From the NCBI GenBank assembly GCA_964468415.1, contig CAYXUS010000160.1, positions 4,386-68,385 of the forward strand: a stretch of 64,000 nucleotides of DNA, in the 5' to 3' direction. Position numbers and translations under genes: made by a program. The notes under the pieces are model-generated. The model was given only the letters and a program-made list of their open reading frames with translations. It made no database searches and was not told the origin of the DNA. Position 1 is the stretch's first letter, and each line of letters opens with the position of its first letter. The stretch is from Caldithrix sp964468415. Its GTDB lineage: Bacteria > Calditrichota > Calditrichia > Calditrichales > Calditrichaceae. Positions 8,969 through 16,937 of the stretch are shown one piece after another.

Positions 8969-10078
8969 TTACGTTGTAAAGACGAACTTCTGGCGGAAGA
9001 TTGCCCGGCCTTCTTTGGGATCGATGGGCTGAAAACGCCAGCTACGAATTCTGCGCGAGATACAACTTTCCACCTTTGTATTGTGTAACGTGGACTGCAA
9101 AATGCGTACGGCACTCACCCGACCATTGGGTTCGATGGTAAACTGTACGGTAATGCTTCCCTTTAAATTGGGATTTAACCGCGCCACCCGTTTGTAACAA
9201 TCGACAATGGCGTCTTGATGCTTGTTGATCATCGCGGCAATGGCATCGGCCGAACGTGCCTGCGACTTGCTGGCACGGCCTGTCACGCGTCCCTTACCCA
9301 ACTTTAACGAGAAATCACCCTGACGTGCAATGGAATAATCTCCGGTCTCGCCGACACCACCCGTAACGATGTCATCAATCCCCACACCTTTTTGCGCACC
9401 GCTGCCGCTTCCCACGGATCGGGCGCCCAATCGCGATTTTCTGGACGAAGCCGAGGCGGTTTCCAGAGAGCCGACCCCTTGCAACAAGTTGTCGAGATCG
9501 CCTACGCCACCACCGCTTACATTATCCAGCACGTTGGCTTCGGCAACACCGACCCCACCACCGCCAGATGCGGTTATTACGCCTAACACTCCACCGCCCA
9601 ATACTTTCGATGCCAGGTTTTTACGCTGACTCTGGCGCAAAGCTTCGGCCCGTCTGCGGCGCAAAGCACGTTGGGAGGCAGATGCGCCACGACCTTCCAC
9701 ACGCTTACCCTTGTCCATTTTGGCACGCACATCCGGTTCGGGTGGTTTTACCTCCTCGGGGATAGTCTGTTCCGCCATGCTGGGGCCTTCACCTTCGCTG
9801 GTCTGTTTTTTCATCTCCGGTTCCGTAACCAATTCTGCCTGGTAAATCTTTTTTAAATACGTGCGTTTAATTGCCTGCTCCACCTGCTCTTTCGAATATT
9901 CGATATGCGAAAGATAAATGATGAAGCCATAAACCACTGCCAACGAAGCAATCAGAATAATGTAGAAACGCCGGTCAAGCTCCTCCCAGATATTCCTTTC
10001 AAATTCTTTAGGAAAAGCGTGAATGCTAAAATTTTTAGCGTTACCACGCCCTTTAGCTTGTTGTTGTACTCCTGGCAT
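8969..10078 (-). CDS. AgmX/TonB-like energy-transducing protein
   Basis: Probably the periplasm-spanning arm driven by the ExbB/ExbD motor encoded just upstream. The 369 residues have a short cytoplasmic N-terminus and one membrane helix at about 38-57 (YIILIASLAVVYGFIIYLSH). A charged stretch follows, then a long Gly/Ser/Ala-rich linker at about 165-245. The C-terminal AgmX/PglI domain (about 275-369) contains INKHQDAIVDCYKR, the beta strand SITVQFTIEPNGRVSAVRI, then VESCISRRIRSWRF. Two Cys residues in that domain match the AgmX family pattern. It is the last gene of the seven-gene operon and is followed by a strong terminator. A TonB or TolA role is the alternative, but neither a TonB box partner nor tolB/pal is nearby. 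Confidence 0.85.
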   Translation of the reverse strand: MPGVQQQAKGRGNAKNFSIHAFPKEFERNIWEELDRRFYIILIASLAVVYGFIIYLSHIEYSKEQVEQAIKRTYLKKIYQAELVTEPEMKKQTSEGEGPSMAEQTIPEEVKPPEPDVRAKMDKGKRVEGRGASASQRALRRRRAEALRQSQRKNLASKVLGGGVLGVITASGGGGVGVAEANVLDNVSGGGVGDLDNLLQGVGSLETASASSRKSRLGARSVGSGSGAQKGVGIDDIVTGGVGETGDYSIARQGDFSLKLGKGRVTGRASKSQARSADAIAAMINKHQDAIVDCYKRVARLNPNLKGSITVQFTIEPNGRVSAVRILQSTLHNTKVESCISRRIRSWRFQPIDPKEGRAIFRQKFVFTT

Positions 10079-10092
10079 GATATTTCTCTTTT

Positions 10093-10587
10093 CTAAATTT
10101 TCTTACTTTTCTTAATTGTTAACAGTCGCATTTTATAAAAATCGGAATGACTGCAAGTGTACATCACCTTCAGGAGAATTTCGAAGGGTATTTCCTTATC
10201 ACCTTCGATAATTACTTCGTGGGAGAACGGTTTTCCCACCTCCTGTTCCAGCTCCTTTTCTTTTTGCGCGTAATAATCGAGTTGCTTTTTTAAGGGCGGA
10301 ATAATCATCATTTCTTTGGCAATATTGGCCATGTCCGCGACCTTTTGGTCGTTCACCAGAATTTTGGTTTTGGCAATGGACACGGTTAGCTGCTTTGTCG
10401 GATTTTGCCCTTGAAACGATGCAGGCAAATGCAATTCCTTGGAGGGAGTTACAATGGCTCCTGATGTCGAAAACGATTTTAAGAGAAACAAGAGAATAAT
10501 CGTCATCATGTCCATCATTGAGTTCAGGTTTAGAGTACCTGACTCTTTGTACATGTGTCTTTTTATTTTGGAGGGTTGGAAGGCCAT
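10093..10587 (-). CDS. ExbD/TolR-family protein with intact membrane aspartate
   Basis: The 164 residues have a cytoplasmic N-terminus, one membrane helix and a periplasmic TolR-like domain. The helix carries LNLNSMMDMMTIILLFLLKSF. Its Asp sits where ExbD/TolR/MotB use the proton-carrying aspartate, so this copy should be the proton-conducting subunit. The C-terminal half (LTVSIAKTKILVNDQKV ... EVIIEGDKEIPFEILLKVMYT) follows the family beta-alpha pattern. It starts 22 bp after the other ExbD and 14 bp before the AgmX-like gene. In myxobacteria the corresponding pair is AglQ/AglS. Confidence 0.88.
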   Translation of the reverse strand: MAFQPSKIKRHMYKESGTLNLNSMMDMMTIILLFLLKSFSTSGAIVTPSKELHLPASFQGQNPTKQLTVSIAKTKILVNDQKVADMANIAKEMMIIPPLKKQLDYYAQKEKELEQEVGKPFSHEVIIEGDKEIPFEILLKVMYTCSHSDFYKMRLLTIKKSKKI

Positions 10588-10609
10588 TTATCAATCACCT
10601 CTTTTTATT

Positions 10610-11164
10610 TTATAACATTTTTGCAAAACTAACTTCCGGGAACAAGGGTTCAACGGTTTTGGTTTCCTGATCTTCATACGTTTGCACATTGTCCATTACG
10701 CGAATAATCGTCTGGTATTCGATTTGGGGTTCTGCCGTAATAATCAAACGATTTTCATCCACAAAGCCCTGACCTTTGATCTTTTTCTTCAGCCCGATCA
10801 ACTTTTCCCGCAATTTAGCAAAATCATATTGCCCATCCGCCGTTTTTCCTACGGTTGGTCCCTTGCCGGAAGCATCCCGCAAAATGCCAAAATCATTACC
10901 AATGGTAATTCCCTGATCGGTAATTACCAATTTCAGATTCAACATTTTTTGTTTTTCTTTTTCCTTGGCCAAAGTTTCTTTATTTTGGCCAGGCCCCTGT
11001 GTTTTGGCGGGCGGCAAATTTATTTCGATTATGCCAACTTTTACAAACTCCGCACCGGCAAGGAGCAATGGAATCAATACGACCATCAAATTCATGACCG
11101 GCCGTATGTCCAGCTCCATATCAAGTTCTTCACTTTTTCGGCGCTTTGATGGTTCATAAGCCAT
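10610..11164 (-). CDS. ExbD/TolR-family protein with Asp-to-Asn in the membrane helix
   Basis: The 184 residues have the ExbD layout: a basic N-terminus (MAYEPSKRRKSEELDME), one membrane helix and a periplasmic domain ending in VEPLFPEVSF. In the helix the sequence is LDIRPVMNLMVVLIPLLL. Aligned by eye with the canonical PLVD motif, the proton-binding Asp is replaced by Asn (AAT codon). It is the first of two tandem ExbD genes, 28 bp after ExbB. A non-protonatable subunit paired with the intact second copy would make an asymmetric stator. The acidic LD six residues earlier could conceivably substitute, but it lies at the membrane edge. Confidence 0.87.
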   Translation of the reverse strand: MAYEPSKRRKSEELDMELDIRPVMNLMVVLIPLLLAGAEFVKVGIIEINLPPAKTQGPGQNKETLAKEKEKQKMLNLKLVITDQGITIGNDFGILRDASGKGPTVGKTADGQYDFAKLREKLIGLKKKIKGQGFVDENRLIITAEPQIEYQTIIRVMDNVQTYEDQETKTVEPLFPEVSFAKML

Positions 11165-11191
11165 GGAAGTTTCCTTCCTTCATTTTTTTGA

Positions 11192-11848
11192 TTAACGATT
11201 TCCAGTGATCAAATTAATGAGCTTCACAAGGTGTTCGTCCAAATCGTCAATAATTTTATTGGTACGATTGGAGATGTAGGTATAAGCGATCAAGGTTGGA
11301 ATCGCAACCATCAATCCGAAAATCGTCGTATTCATAGCAGCGGCAATACCTTTGGCCAAATAGCGCGATTTATCTTCTTCCGAAACCTGTGTACTACCCA
11401 CAGCGGCAAAAGAAATGATCAAACCGTAAATCGTACCCATCAGACCGGTAAGTGTGGCCACATTGGCTAACATGGAAAGGTAATTGGTGCGTTCTTTTAA
11501 CTTGGGAATTACTTCAAGCGTTCCTTCGTCAACGGCGTTCTGAATGGCGCGGAAGTCCAGCGCTTCACTTTCATTCGCACGTTTTAATCCGCGAAGCACC
11601 ACATAGGGCAGAGCCTTTTGCTTCCCTTTTTCACACAATTCAATTGCTCTTTCGATATTGCCACCGGCTACCAATTTGCGGATTTCGGTCATAAATTTAT
11701 CGGCATTAACATTCGATTTTACCAAAATAAAATACAAACGCTCGATGGTAATAGCCAGAGCGATAGCTCCGAAAAGAGCAATAACGTACATAAAAATGTA
11801 ACCTTCGGAACTGGTTTTAAACGCTTCACCAAATTGAGCCATGAACAT
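11192..11848 (-). CDS. MotA/TolQ/ExbB proton-channel family protein
   Basis: The 218 residues have three predicted membrane helices: about 18-40 (YIFMYVIALFGAIALAITIE), about 125-150 and about 170-195. Helix 2 has GLMGTIYGLIISFAAVG and helix 3 has AMNTTIFGLMVAIPTL. Both conserved threonines of the ExbB/TolQ proton path are present. The start at 11848 has AAGGAGGG eight bases upstream. It lies between the small secreted protein and two ExbD genes, so it is the five-subunit channel part of a proton-driven motor. The long insertion between helices 1 and 2 is cytoplasmic, as usual for the family. Confidence 0.92.
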   Translation of the reverse strand: MFMAQFGEAFKTSSEGYIFMYVIALFGAIALAITIERLYFILVKSNVNADKFMTEIRKLVAGGNIERAIELCEKGKQKALPYVVLRGLKRANESEALDFRAIQNAVDEGTLEVIPKLKERTNYLSMLANVATLTGLMGTIYGLIISFAAVGSTQVSEEDKSRYLAKGIAAAMNTTIFGLMVAIPTLIAYTYISNRTNKIIDDLDEHLVKLINLITGNR

Positions 11849-11870
11849 GAACTTGACCCTCCTTAAAATT

Positions 11871-12197
11871 TTACCTTAATTTTTTCATTAATTGTCCAAT
11901 GTCTATTCTAATATACTCGGTCGATTCCGAGTGCGGCTTTAAGTTTATTTTTTCATCTTCTCCGATTAATTCTTTGTGAAACGAACGGTCAATTTTGATG
12001 TCGTCAAACTCGGGTTTAATGCGTTTGGAATAGATTTGCACGTTCGGCGTTTCTACCTTTATCTTGACCTCAGTTTCGCCTAAGTCAATGATTTGATTAG
12101 AATTATTTGCTGTTTGATTTGGCTTGTTTTGCGCCATCAAACCGCTAAAACTGAGCATGATTGTGAATACGATTACCCACTGCAAAGTTTTTTTCAT
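11871..12197 (-). CDS. Small secreted protein of unknown function (108 aa)
   Basis: Starts with a clear signal peptide (MKKTLQWVIVFTIMLSFSGLMAQ); the mature part is about 85 residues. It is Asn/Gln-rich at first, then has a strand-like stretch (TEVKIKVETPNVQIYSKRIKPEF) and a basic end (GQLMKKLR). No family recognised. Its ATG overlaps the stop of the 1571-residue TPR gene (ATGA), so the two are translationally coupled, and ExbB follows after 22 bp. That position suggests a small periplasmic adaptor between the TPR proteins and the motor, an inference from context only. Confidence 0.75.
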   Translation of the reverse strand: MKKTLQWVIVFTIMLSFSGLMAQNKPNQTANNSNQIIDLGETEVKIKVETPNVQIYSKRIKPEFDDIKIDRSFHKELIGEDEKINLKPHSESTEYIRIDIGQLMKKLR

Positions 12198-15100
12198 TTT
12201 GCCTCTCCTTTGAGAGATATGCGATTCTTATTTAGAATATTAACATTCTTCAAAATGGCCGGATCGACAATTACTTTCTTTACGCGGGTTAATTCCTGCG
12301 CACGTTTCATAATGTCGGCCGGCAGTATTTCCAGATAGCCGTACAATTTTAACCCGCCACGGGTCAAATCTTTGTCTTCCACATCCACGGCAAGAACATT
12401 TTTGCCTTTTCTCAGGTAAATACTAAACGTCTGATAATCAACCGTATCGACGACGGCATAATCGTTCTTTTCATCATCCAGCAAATATTCGCCGTTCAGA
12501 TAAATGCGATAGTCGTCATCTGCCGTCACATAAATCACACCGTCCACCGGTTTGCCGTCGATGTAAAATACTTTTCTGAAAAAGACCAGTGTATCACTGT
12601 TGCTGGGTACCGCGGCCTGAAAAGTACTATCGGAAATCGCTAACGAATCCTGAGCCATGGAAGAATCATTGGTTACATTTTGATAAGGCAAGGGCGGCCA
12701 AATGGCATCCGGATTAACACCCAACGCCTCGAACTGGTTGTTGTAGCTCACCAACACCTCGGGATGGGCCCAGCTCGAATCGGCAAAGTCTACCCGGTTC
12801 CACTGTTCCGGATAATAGGTGATCGAATACACCCAGGTCGAATCGGACTGAATGATCAGCTTTTCTTTTTCCACTTCGGGCGTATATTTCAGCGGATCCA
12901 GCAACAACAACTTGTAAATCAGTTTGTTTACCCAAATGTTCTTGATGTTGTATTTTTTCTTTGCTTCATAGGCCTTATCAAGAATTTTTCTGGAGTTCGA
13001 GTTCAAAGAAACATAATAGCTTTCGAAATATCCGGCAGCATCGTCATAATTGTAATTTTGTGTGGAATCAAAGCGGGTTTGATAGTATGCGGAACGCTGC
13101 TTGGCCGAATCGGCATAGACTGCCATCTTATCGGTAATTTCCACAGCCAACCGTGCCAGATCGTTCTTGGTCGTTTTGACTAAATCGTTAATAATGTTGT
13201 TTTTCAATGCCAGATCTAACGAGTTTTCATACGCTTTGATAGCCGCAATACTCAATTCTTTCGAGAAGTCGATCATTTGACTGGCATTGTTGTCCACCAT
13301 CAAATAGTCTTCTCCATCGGCGTTTACGGTGCCATACTCTTTCTCGATCAGATCTTCCAGATTTTTAATTTCATCGTTATACTTCTGCAAGGCATAGAAG
13401 GCCAGATCTTCCAATTGTTCACCCATCACATTCGAGATGAGTAATATCTGACGTTTTGACTCTTCCACATATTTGTTATGTAAACCCAGTGCCTGCGACT
13501 CCTGTAAATTACGCAAATGGGCTGCAATAGTCTTTTTAATGGCCGGCAAAGCGACCTTTTGCAATGCCTGATATTTGTAAACCAGAATTTCGATGGGCTT
13601 TTTGTACGGTGCCTTGATATTAATCGTACGGTACACGTTTTGGGCTGTTAACTCTGCTTCTTTGAACAGGAGTTCCGATATTTTTGTTTTGGCCTTTTCA
13701 TGCCATTTAATCGCCAAGTCTCGTGTGGAATCGATTGCCGCAACCCGAGAAACGGCGATGGCGCTCTGCGTAGAATCCAGAGCCGTTGAGTCTTTCGGAG
13801 TTGCTTCTTTCGGGGCATTTAAATCAATACCCAATTTTTGTGCGAGCACAGGAATTTTATCCACTACCTGTTTGTATTGATCTACCGCTTTGTCATAAAG
13901 CGCATAGCCCTGCTCGTTGATTTTGGTTCTTGCAACGAATTTTTGATCTTCGTTTAAATTGGGATCGATTTCCTGATTAATGTATTTTTCGGCAAACTCT
14001 TCGTAAGTGCGAGCAATATTAAACGTCGCCTCAAAGCTGCGCGGCGAGGCATACGTAATAATTTTACGATAGGTTTGCAACAATTCCGACATCAAATTCT
14101 TGGCCTTGTTCAAATTAGCTTTAATATTAGATAAAGGCTGTTTTAGCTGAATCGCCAAAAATTCATCATGCAAAATTTCGGCTAACAAATTCAGTGCTTC
14201 GGCCGCAATGTAAGCATTCGGATCCTGTCCCAATTTCCGCAACTTTTCGCTCCGTTTAAGGGCCATGTTAAGTTCGGCCTTGGCCTTGTCTTTCATTCCG
14301 TTCTCATAAAAATACTTACCACGTTCGTAAAAAGCCGTAACCGTTCGGGGATCGTTCGGATACTTTTGCGCAAATTCCTGATAAATCTTATTAGCTTCCG
14401 CCAAATTATTCAATTTCAGATAAAGTTTGGCGTTCGTAAAATACAAATCGGTTGAATAAGGTTGATTGGGATATTTTGCAATGTATTCGTTATTAACCCG
14501 AATGGCGTTTTCCCAATTTTTCCCCTTTTGATAGTACAAACTGGCATCGTACAAGGCAGGTTCGGCATTTTCCGAATCGGGATAATTTTTTGCAATGCGT
14601 TCGTATGTTTTGGCCGCATTTACGTAGTCTTCCATTTCTACATAATTTTTGGCCATGTTGTCTAAGGCTAAAATGGCGTATTTGGAATCGGGATATTTTG
14701 TGGCCAAAATATCAAAAGCTTCGTTAGAGCGTACCCAGTCTTTTGCTTTCTGGAAATTAAGTCCGCTATTAAACAAGGCTGCTATTACCAACTTTTTATC
14801 GGTAGGCGCTTCTTTGTAAACACGCATAAACTCCATACCAGCGTTAAAATAATCGCCTTGTTGCTCGTAATATTCCGCATTCTTGAAAATGGCCTGCCCC
14901 AAGCGTTTCAAAGCAAATTGGCGCTGTTCTTCGGGAATATTTTTTTCGGCCAAGATGCGTTTGGCAATAATTTCGCTATCTTTAAATTTCCCAAGGGCAA
15001 AATACGAATCCATAATGGAGCGCAGGGCCAAACTTTTTTCCGCAGCATTGGGGAATCGTTTTACCAATGTTTGAAAATAGACTTTAGCCTCGGCAAACAT

Positions 15101-16909
15101 TTTGTGGTTGTAAAAAATGCCACCGGCGGAGGCCAGAAAATTCGGGGTGTATTCTCCGTAAGGGAATAACCGAATATAATTATTATAGGCCTCTATCAAC
15201 ATCGTCTCTTCAGGTGAAAGTTCTTCCGGAACCAGTTCCTGCGGATTCGCAAGATTAAAGCGTGCAGTATCTTGTTTGCCAAAACGCCGTTTTACCAGGC
15301 TATCGGCTACTAACACCGCATTTAGCGCAGCATCATGCTGGTGCTTGGTTTCAAGATAATCGTTGCTTACCTTAATGTATTCTTCGAAGGCATCTTTATA
15401 GCGATGCAAGCGTGTGTCCAGCATGTAGGCATAGGACCAGTTAACCTCATAAGCATTGGAATCGGCCGGGAAAGCTTGGAGATATTTCTTCGAATGGTCG
15501 GCAAACCGTTCATACAAAATCGTGGCGTCTTTTTTGCTCGCCGCCATTTTTTCGGCCTTCTGTAAATCGATTACCAAATTTGTGCGAAGTGCCTCTTCAC
15601 TGTATTTGTAAGCTGCGTTGAGATATTTCACCTTGTTCAGATTGTCTGACTTCTCTATTTTTTGGTACCATTCGCTCTTGGGATTGTATTTTTCGAATAA
15701 TTCCATTCGGGCCTGATAGGCTTCATCGTCTTTACCCATTTGATACAAAACGTCCACAATATGTTGCTGAATTTCCGGTGCCTGAAGATAATCGGGATAA
15801 AGTTCCAATAGCGTTCTGTAGGCATAAATGGCTTTTTGGGGCTCATCGATGCGTTCATAGGTACGTCCCATCGCTTTAAAAATATCAGGGCCATATTCAC
15901 GCCCGCCTATCTTTTCCAGATATTCTTTGGCTTTTTGCACCCCATCCTGCACATAGTGGCCATCGGTAAAGCTAATTCCAATGTATTCAATGGCTTCGTT
16001 ATACACATTAAAATCGGATATATTCTGTTCGGGATCTAATTTTTTAGCCTTTAAAATATCATCCGCGACCATTGTAAAATAGGTAATCGCATCATTGTAA
16101 TATTTCGGATCGCGAACGGCTAATTTGTAATAGCTCCATCCCAGTTTGTACAACGCTTCGTCATATCGCTTTGATTTTTTGTAGCGCAACACATTCTTGT
16201 ACAATTGGATGGCTTTTTGCAGTTCCAATACAATCTGTTCTTCACTTGTTTTATCTTCGCGTGGTGAAAAATAGTATTCGGCCAGTCGCATATAGGCTTC
16301 CGGGGCAAAGGGACTCTCCGGATATTTTTCGATGACCTGGCGATAAACTTTTCTGCTCTCTTCTCCTTTCCCCATCTTTTCTAAAAACCAGGCTTTGGAA
16401 TACAAAGCATCATCGGCATATTTACTGGTGGGGAATTCTTTTAACAAACGGTCATATAAGGCAATGGCTTTGGAATAATCGATTTTGGGAAATTCCGGAC
16501 GCTTTGGTTCTTCCTTGATTTTCCCCTGATCGTAGAGGGTTAATTTCTTAAAATATTCATCCAGTTTTTTCTCGTACTCTTCCGTTTCCTTAAAATGCTT
16601 TTGCTCGGCGGCATCCACATAATATTCGGCAAGGCGTATGTAAACCACATCCCTGTTTCTGACCTTGCTGCCCTCTTCTTTTAAGAAGTTCTCACCCCAT
16701 TCAATTCCTTCGGAGAGATAGTTTTGTCCCTGAGACTGAAGCTTTTTGGCTTTTTGCTCAAAATATTTTTTAATTTTGAGCAAATCTTCGATTTTCATCC
16801 GATTGAACAGTGTATCTACCGGAGAAAACTTTTCCTGCTGCCCAAAAAGCAAACTAACGCTCAAAAACACGAGTAATAAAATTTGTTTTGCTTTCATTGC
16901 CTTATACAT
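12194..16909 (-). CDS. Giant secreted TPR protein with C-terminal sugar-binding-like beta-sandwich (1571 aa)
   Basis: A signal peptide (KQILLLVFLSVSLLFGQ, no lipobox Cys) is followed by TPR units through about residue 1000. Repeats with the signature YPDS-x-YA-x-x-A recur, for example near KYPDSKYAILALDNMA and NYPDSENAEPALYDA, as in YbgF/BamD-like and GltD/GltE-like proteins. A helical region follows. From about 1370 to 1530 the pattern changes to a beta-sandwich (WNRVDFADSSWAHPEV, FFRKVFYIDG, VIYVTADDDYRIYLNGE) that resembles galactose-binding-like modules of glycosidases. The start is uncertain: ATG 16909 or ATG 16897, both with weak ribosome sites. It lies 28 bp after the other TPR gene and overlaps the next gene by 4 bp. 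Confidence 0.85.
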   Translation of the reverse strand: MYKAMKAKQILLLVFLSVSLLFGQQEKFSPVDTLFNRMKIEDLLKIKKYFEQKAKKLQSQGQNYLSEGIEWGENFLKEEGSKVRNRDVVYIRLAEYYVDAAEQKHFKETEEYEKKLDEYFKKLTLYDQGKIKEEPKRPEFPKIDYSKAIALYDRLLKEFPTSKYADDALYSKAWFLEKMGKGEESRKVYRQVIEKYPESPFAPEAYMRLAEYYFSPREDKTSEEQIVLELQKAIQLYKNVLRYKKSKRYDEALYKLGWSYYKLAVRDPKYYNDAITYFTMVADDILKAKKLDPEQNISDFNVYNEAIEYIGISFTDGHYVQDGVQKAKEYLEKIGGREYGPDIFKAMGRTYERIDEPQKAIYAYRTLLELYPDYLQAPEIQQHIVDVLYQMGKDDEAYQARMELFEKYNPKSEWYQKIEKSDNLNKVKYLNAAYKYSEEALRTNLVIDLQKAEKMAASKKDATILYERFADHSKKYLQAFPADSNAYEVNWSYAYMLDTRLHRYKDAFEEYIKVSNDYLETKHQHDAALNAVLVADSLVKRRFGKQDTARFNLANPQELVPEELSPEETMLIEAYNNYIRLFPYGEYTPNFLASAGGIFYNHKMFAEAKVYFQTLVKRFPNAAEKSLALRSIMDSYFALGKFKDSEIIAKRILAEKNIPEEQRQFALKRLGQAIFKNAEYYEQQGDYFNAGMEFMRVYKEAPTDKKLVIAALFNSGLNFQKAKDWVRSNEAFDILATKYPDSKYAILALDNMAKNYVEMEDYVNAAKTYERIAKNYPDSENAEPALYDASLYYQKGKNWENAIRVNNEYIAKYPNQPYSTDLYFTNAKLYLKLNNLAEANKIYQEFAQKYPNDPRTVTAFYERGKYFYENGMKDKAKAELNMALKRSEKLRKLGQDPNAYIAAEALNLLAEILHDEFLAIQLKQPLSNIKANLNKAKNLMSELLQTYRKIITYASPRSFEATFNIARTYEEFAEKYINQEIDPNLNEDQKFVARTKINEQGYALYDKAVDQYKQVVDKIPVLAQKLGIDLNAPKEATPKDSTALDSTQSAIAVSRVAAIDSTRDLAIKWHEKAKTKISELLFKEAELTAQNVYRTINIKAPYKKPIEILVYKYQALQKVALPAIKKTIAAHLRNLQESQALGLHNKYVEESKRQILLISNVMGEQLEDLAFYALQKYNDEIKNLEDLIEKEYGTVNADGEDYLMVDNNASQMIDFSKELSIAAIKAYENSLDLALKNNIINDLVKTTKNDLARLAVEITDKMAVYADSAKQRSAYYQTRFDSTQNYNYDDAAGYFESYYVSLNSNSRKILDKAYEAKKKYNIKNIWVNKLIYKLLLLDPLKYTPEVEKEKLIIQSDSTWVYSITYYPEQWNRVDFADSSWAHPEVLVSYNNQFEALGVNPDAIWPPLPYQNVTNDSSMAQDSLAISDSTFQAAVPSNSDTLVFFRKVFYIDGKPVDGVIYVTADDDYRIYLNGEYLLDDEKNDYAVVDTVDYQTFSIYLRKGKNVLAVDVEDKDLTRGGLKLYGYLEILPADIMKRAQELTRVKKVIVDPAILKNVNILNKNRISLKGEAK

Positions 16910-16937
16910 AAACCTGTGTTTGAACCAACTTTACACA

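Noticed and set aside
8969..11848. Ordinary Tol-Pal or TonB system
   Set aside because: No tolB, pal, tolA or TonB-dependent receptor is near, the operon has two ExbD genes and the arm protein has an AgmX-type end. The possibility is kept as the alternative in the motor finding.
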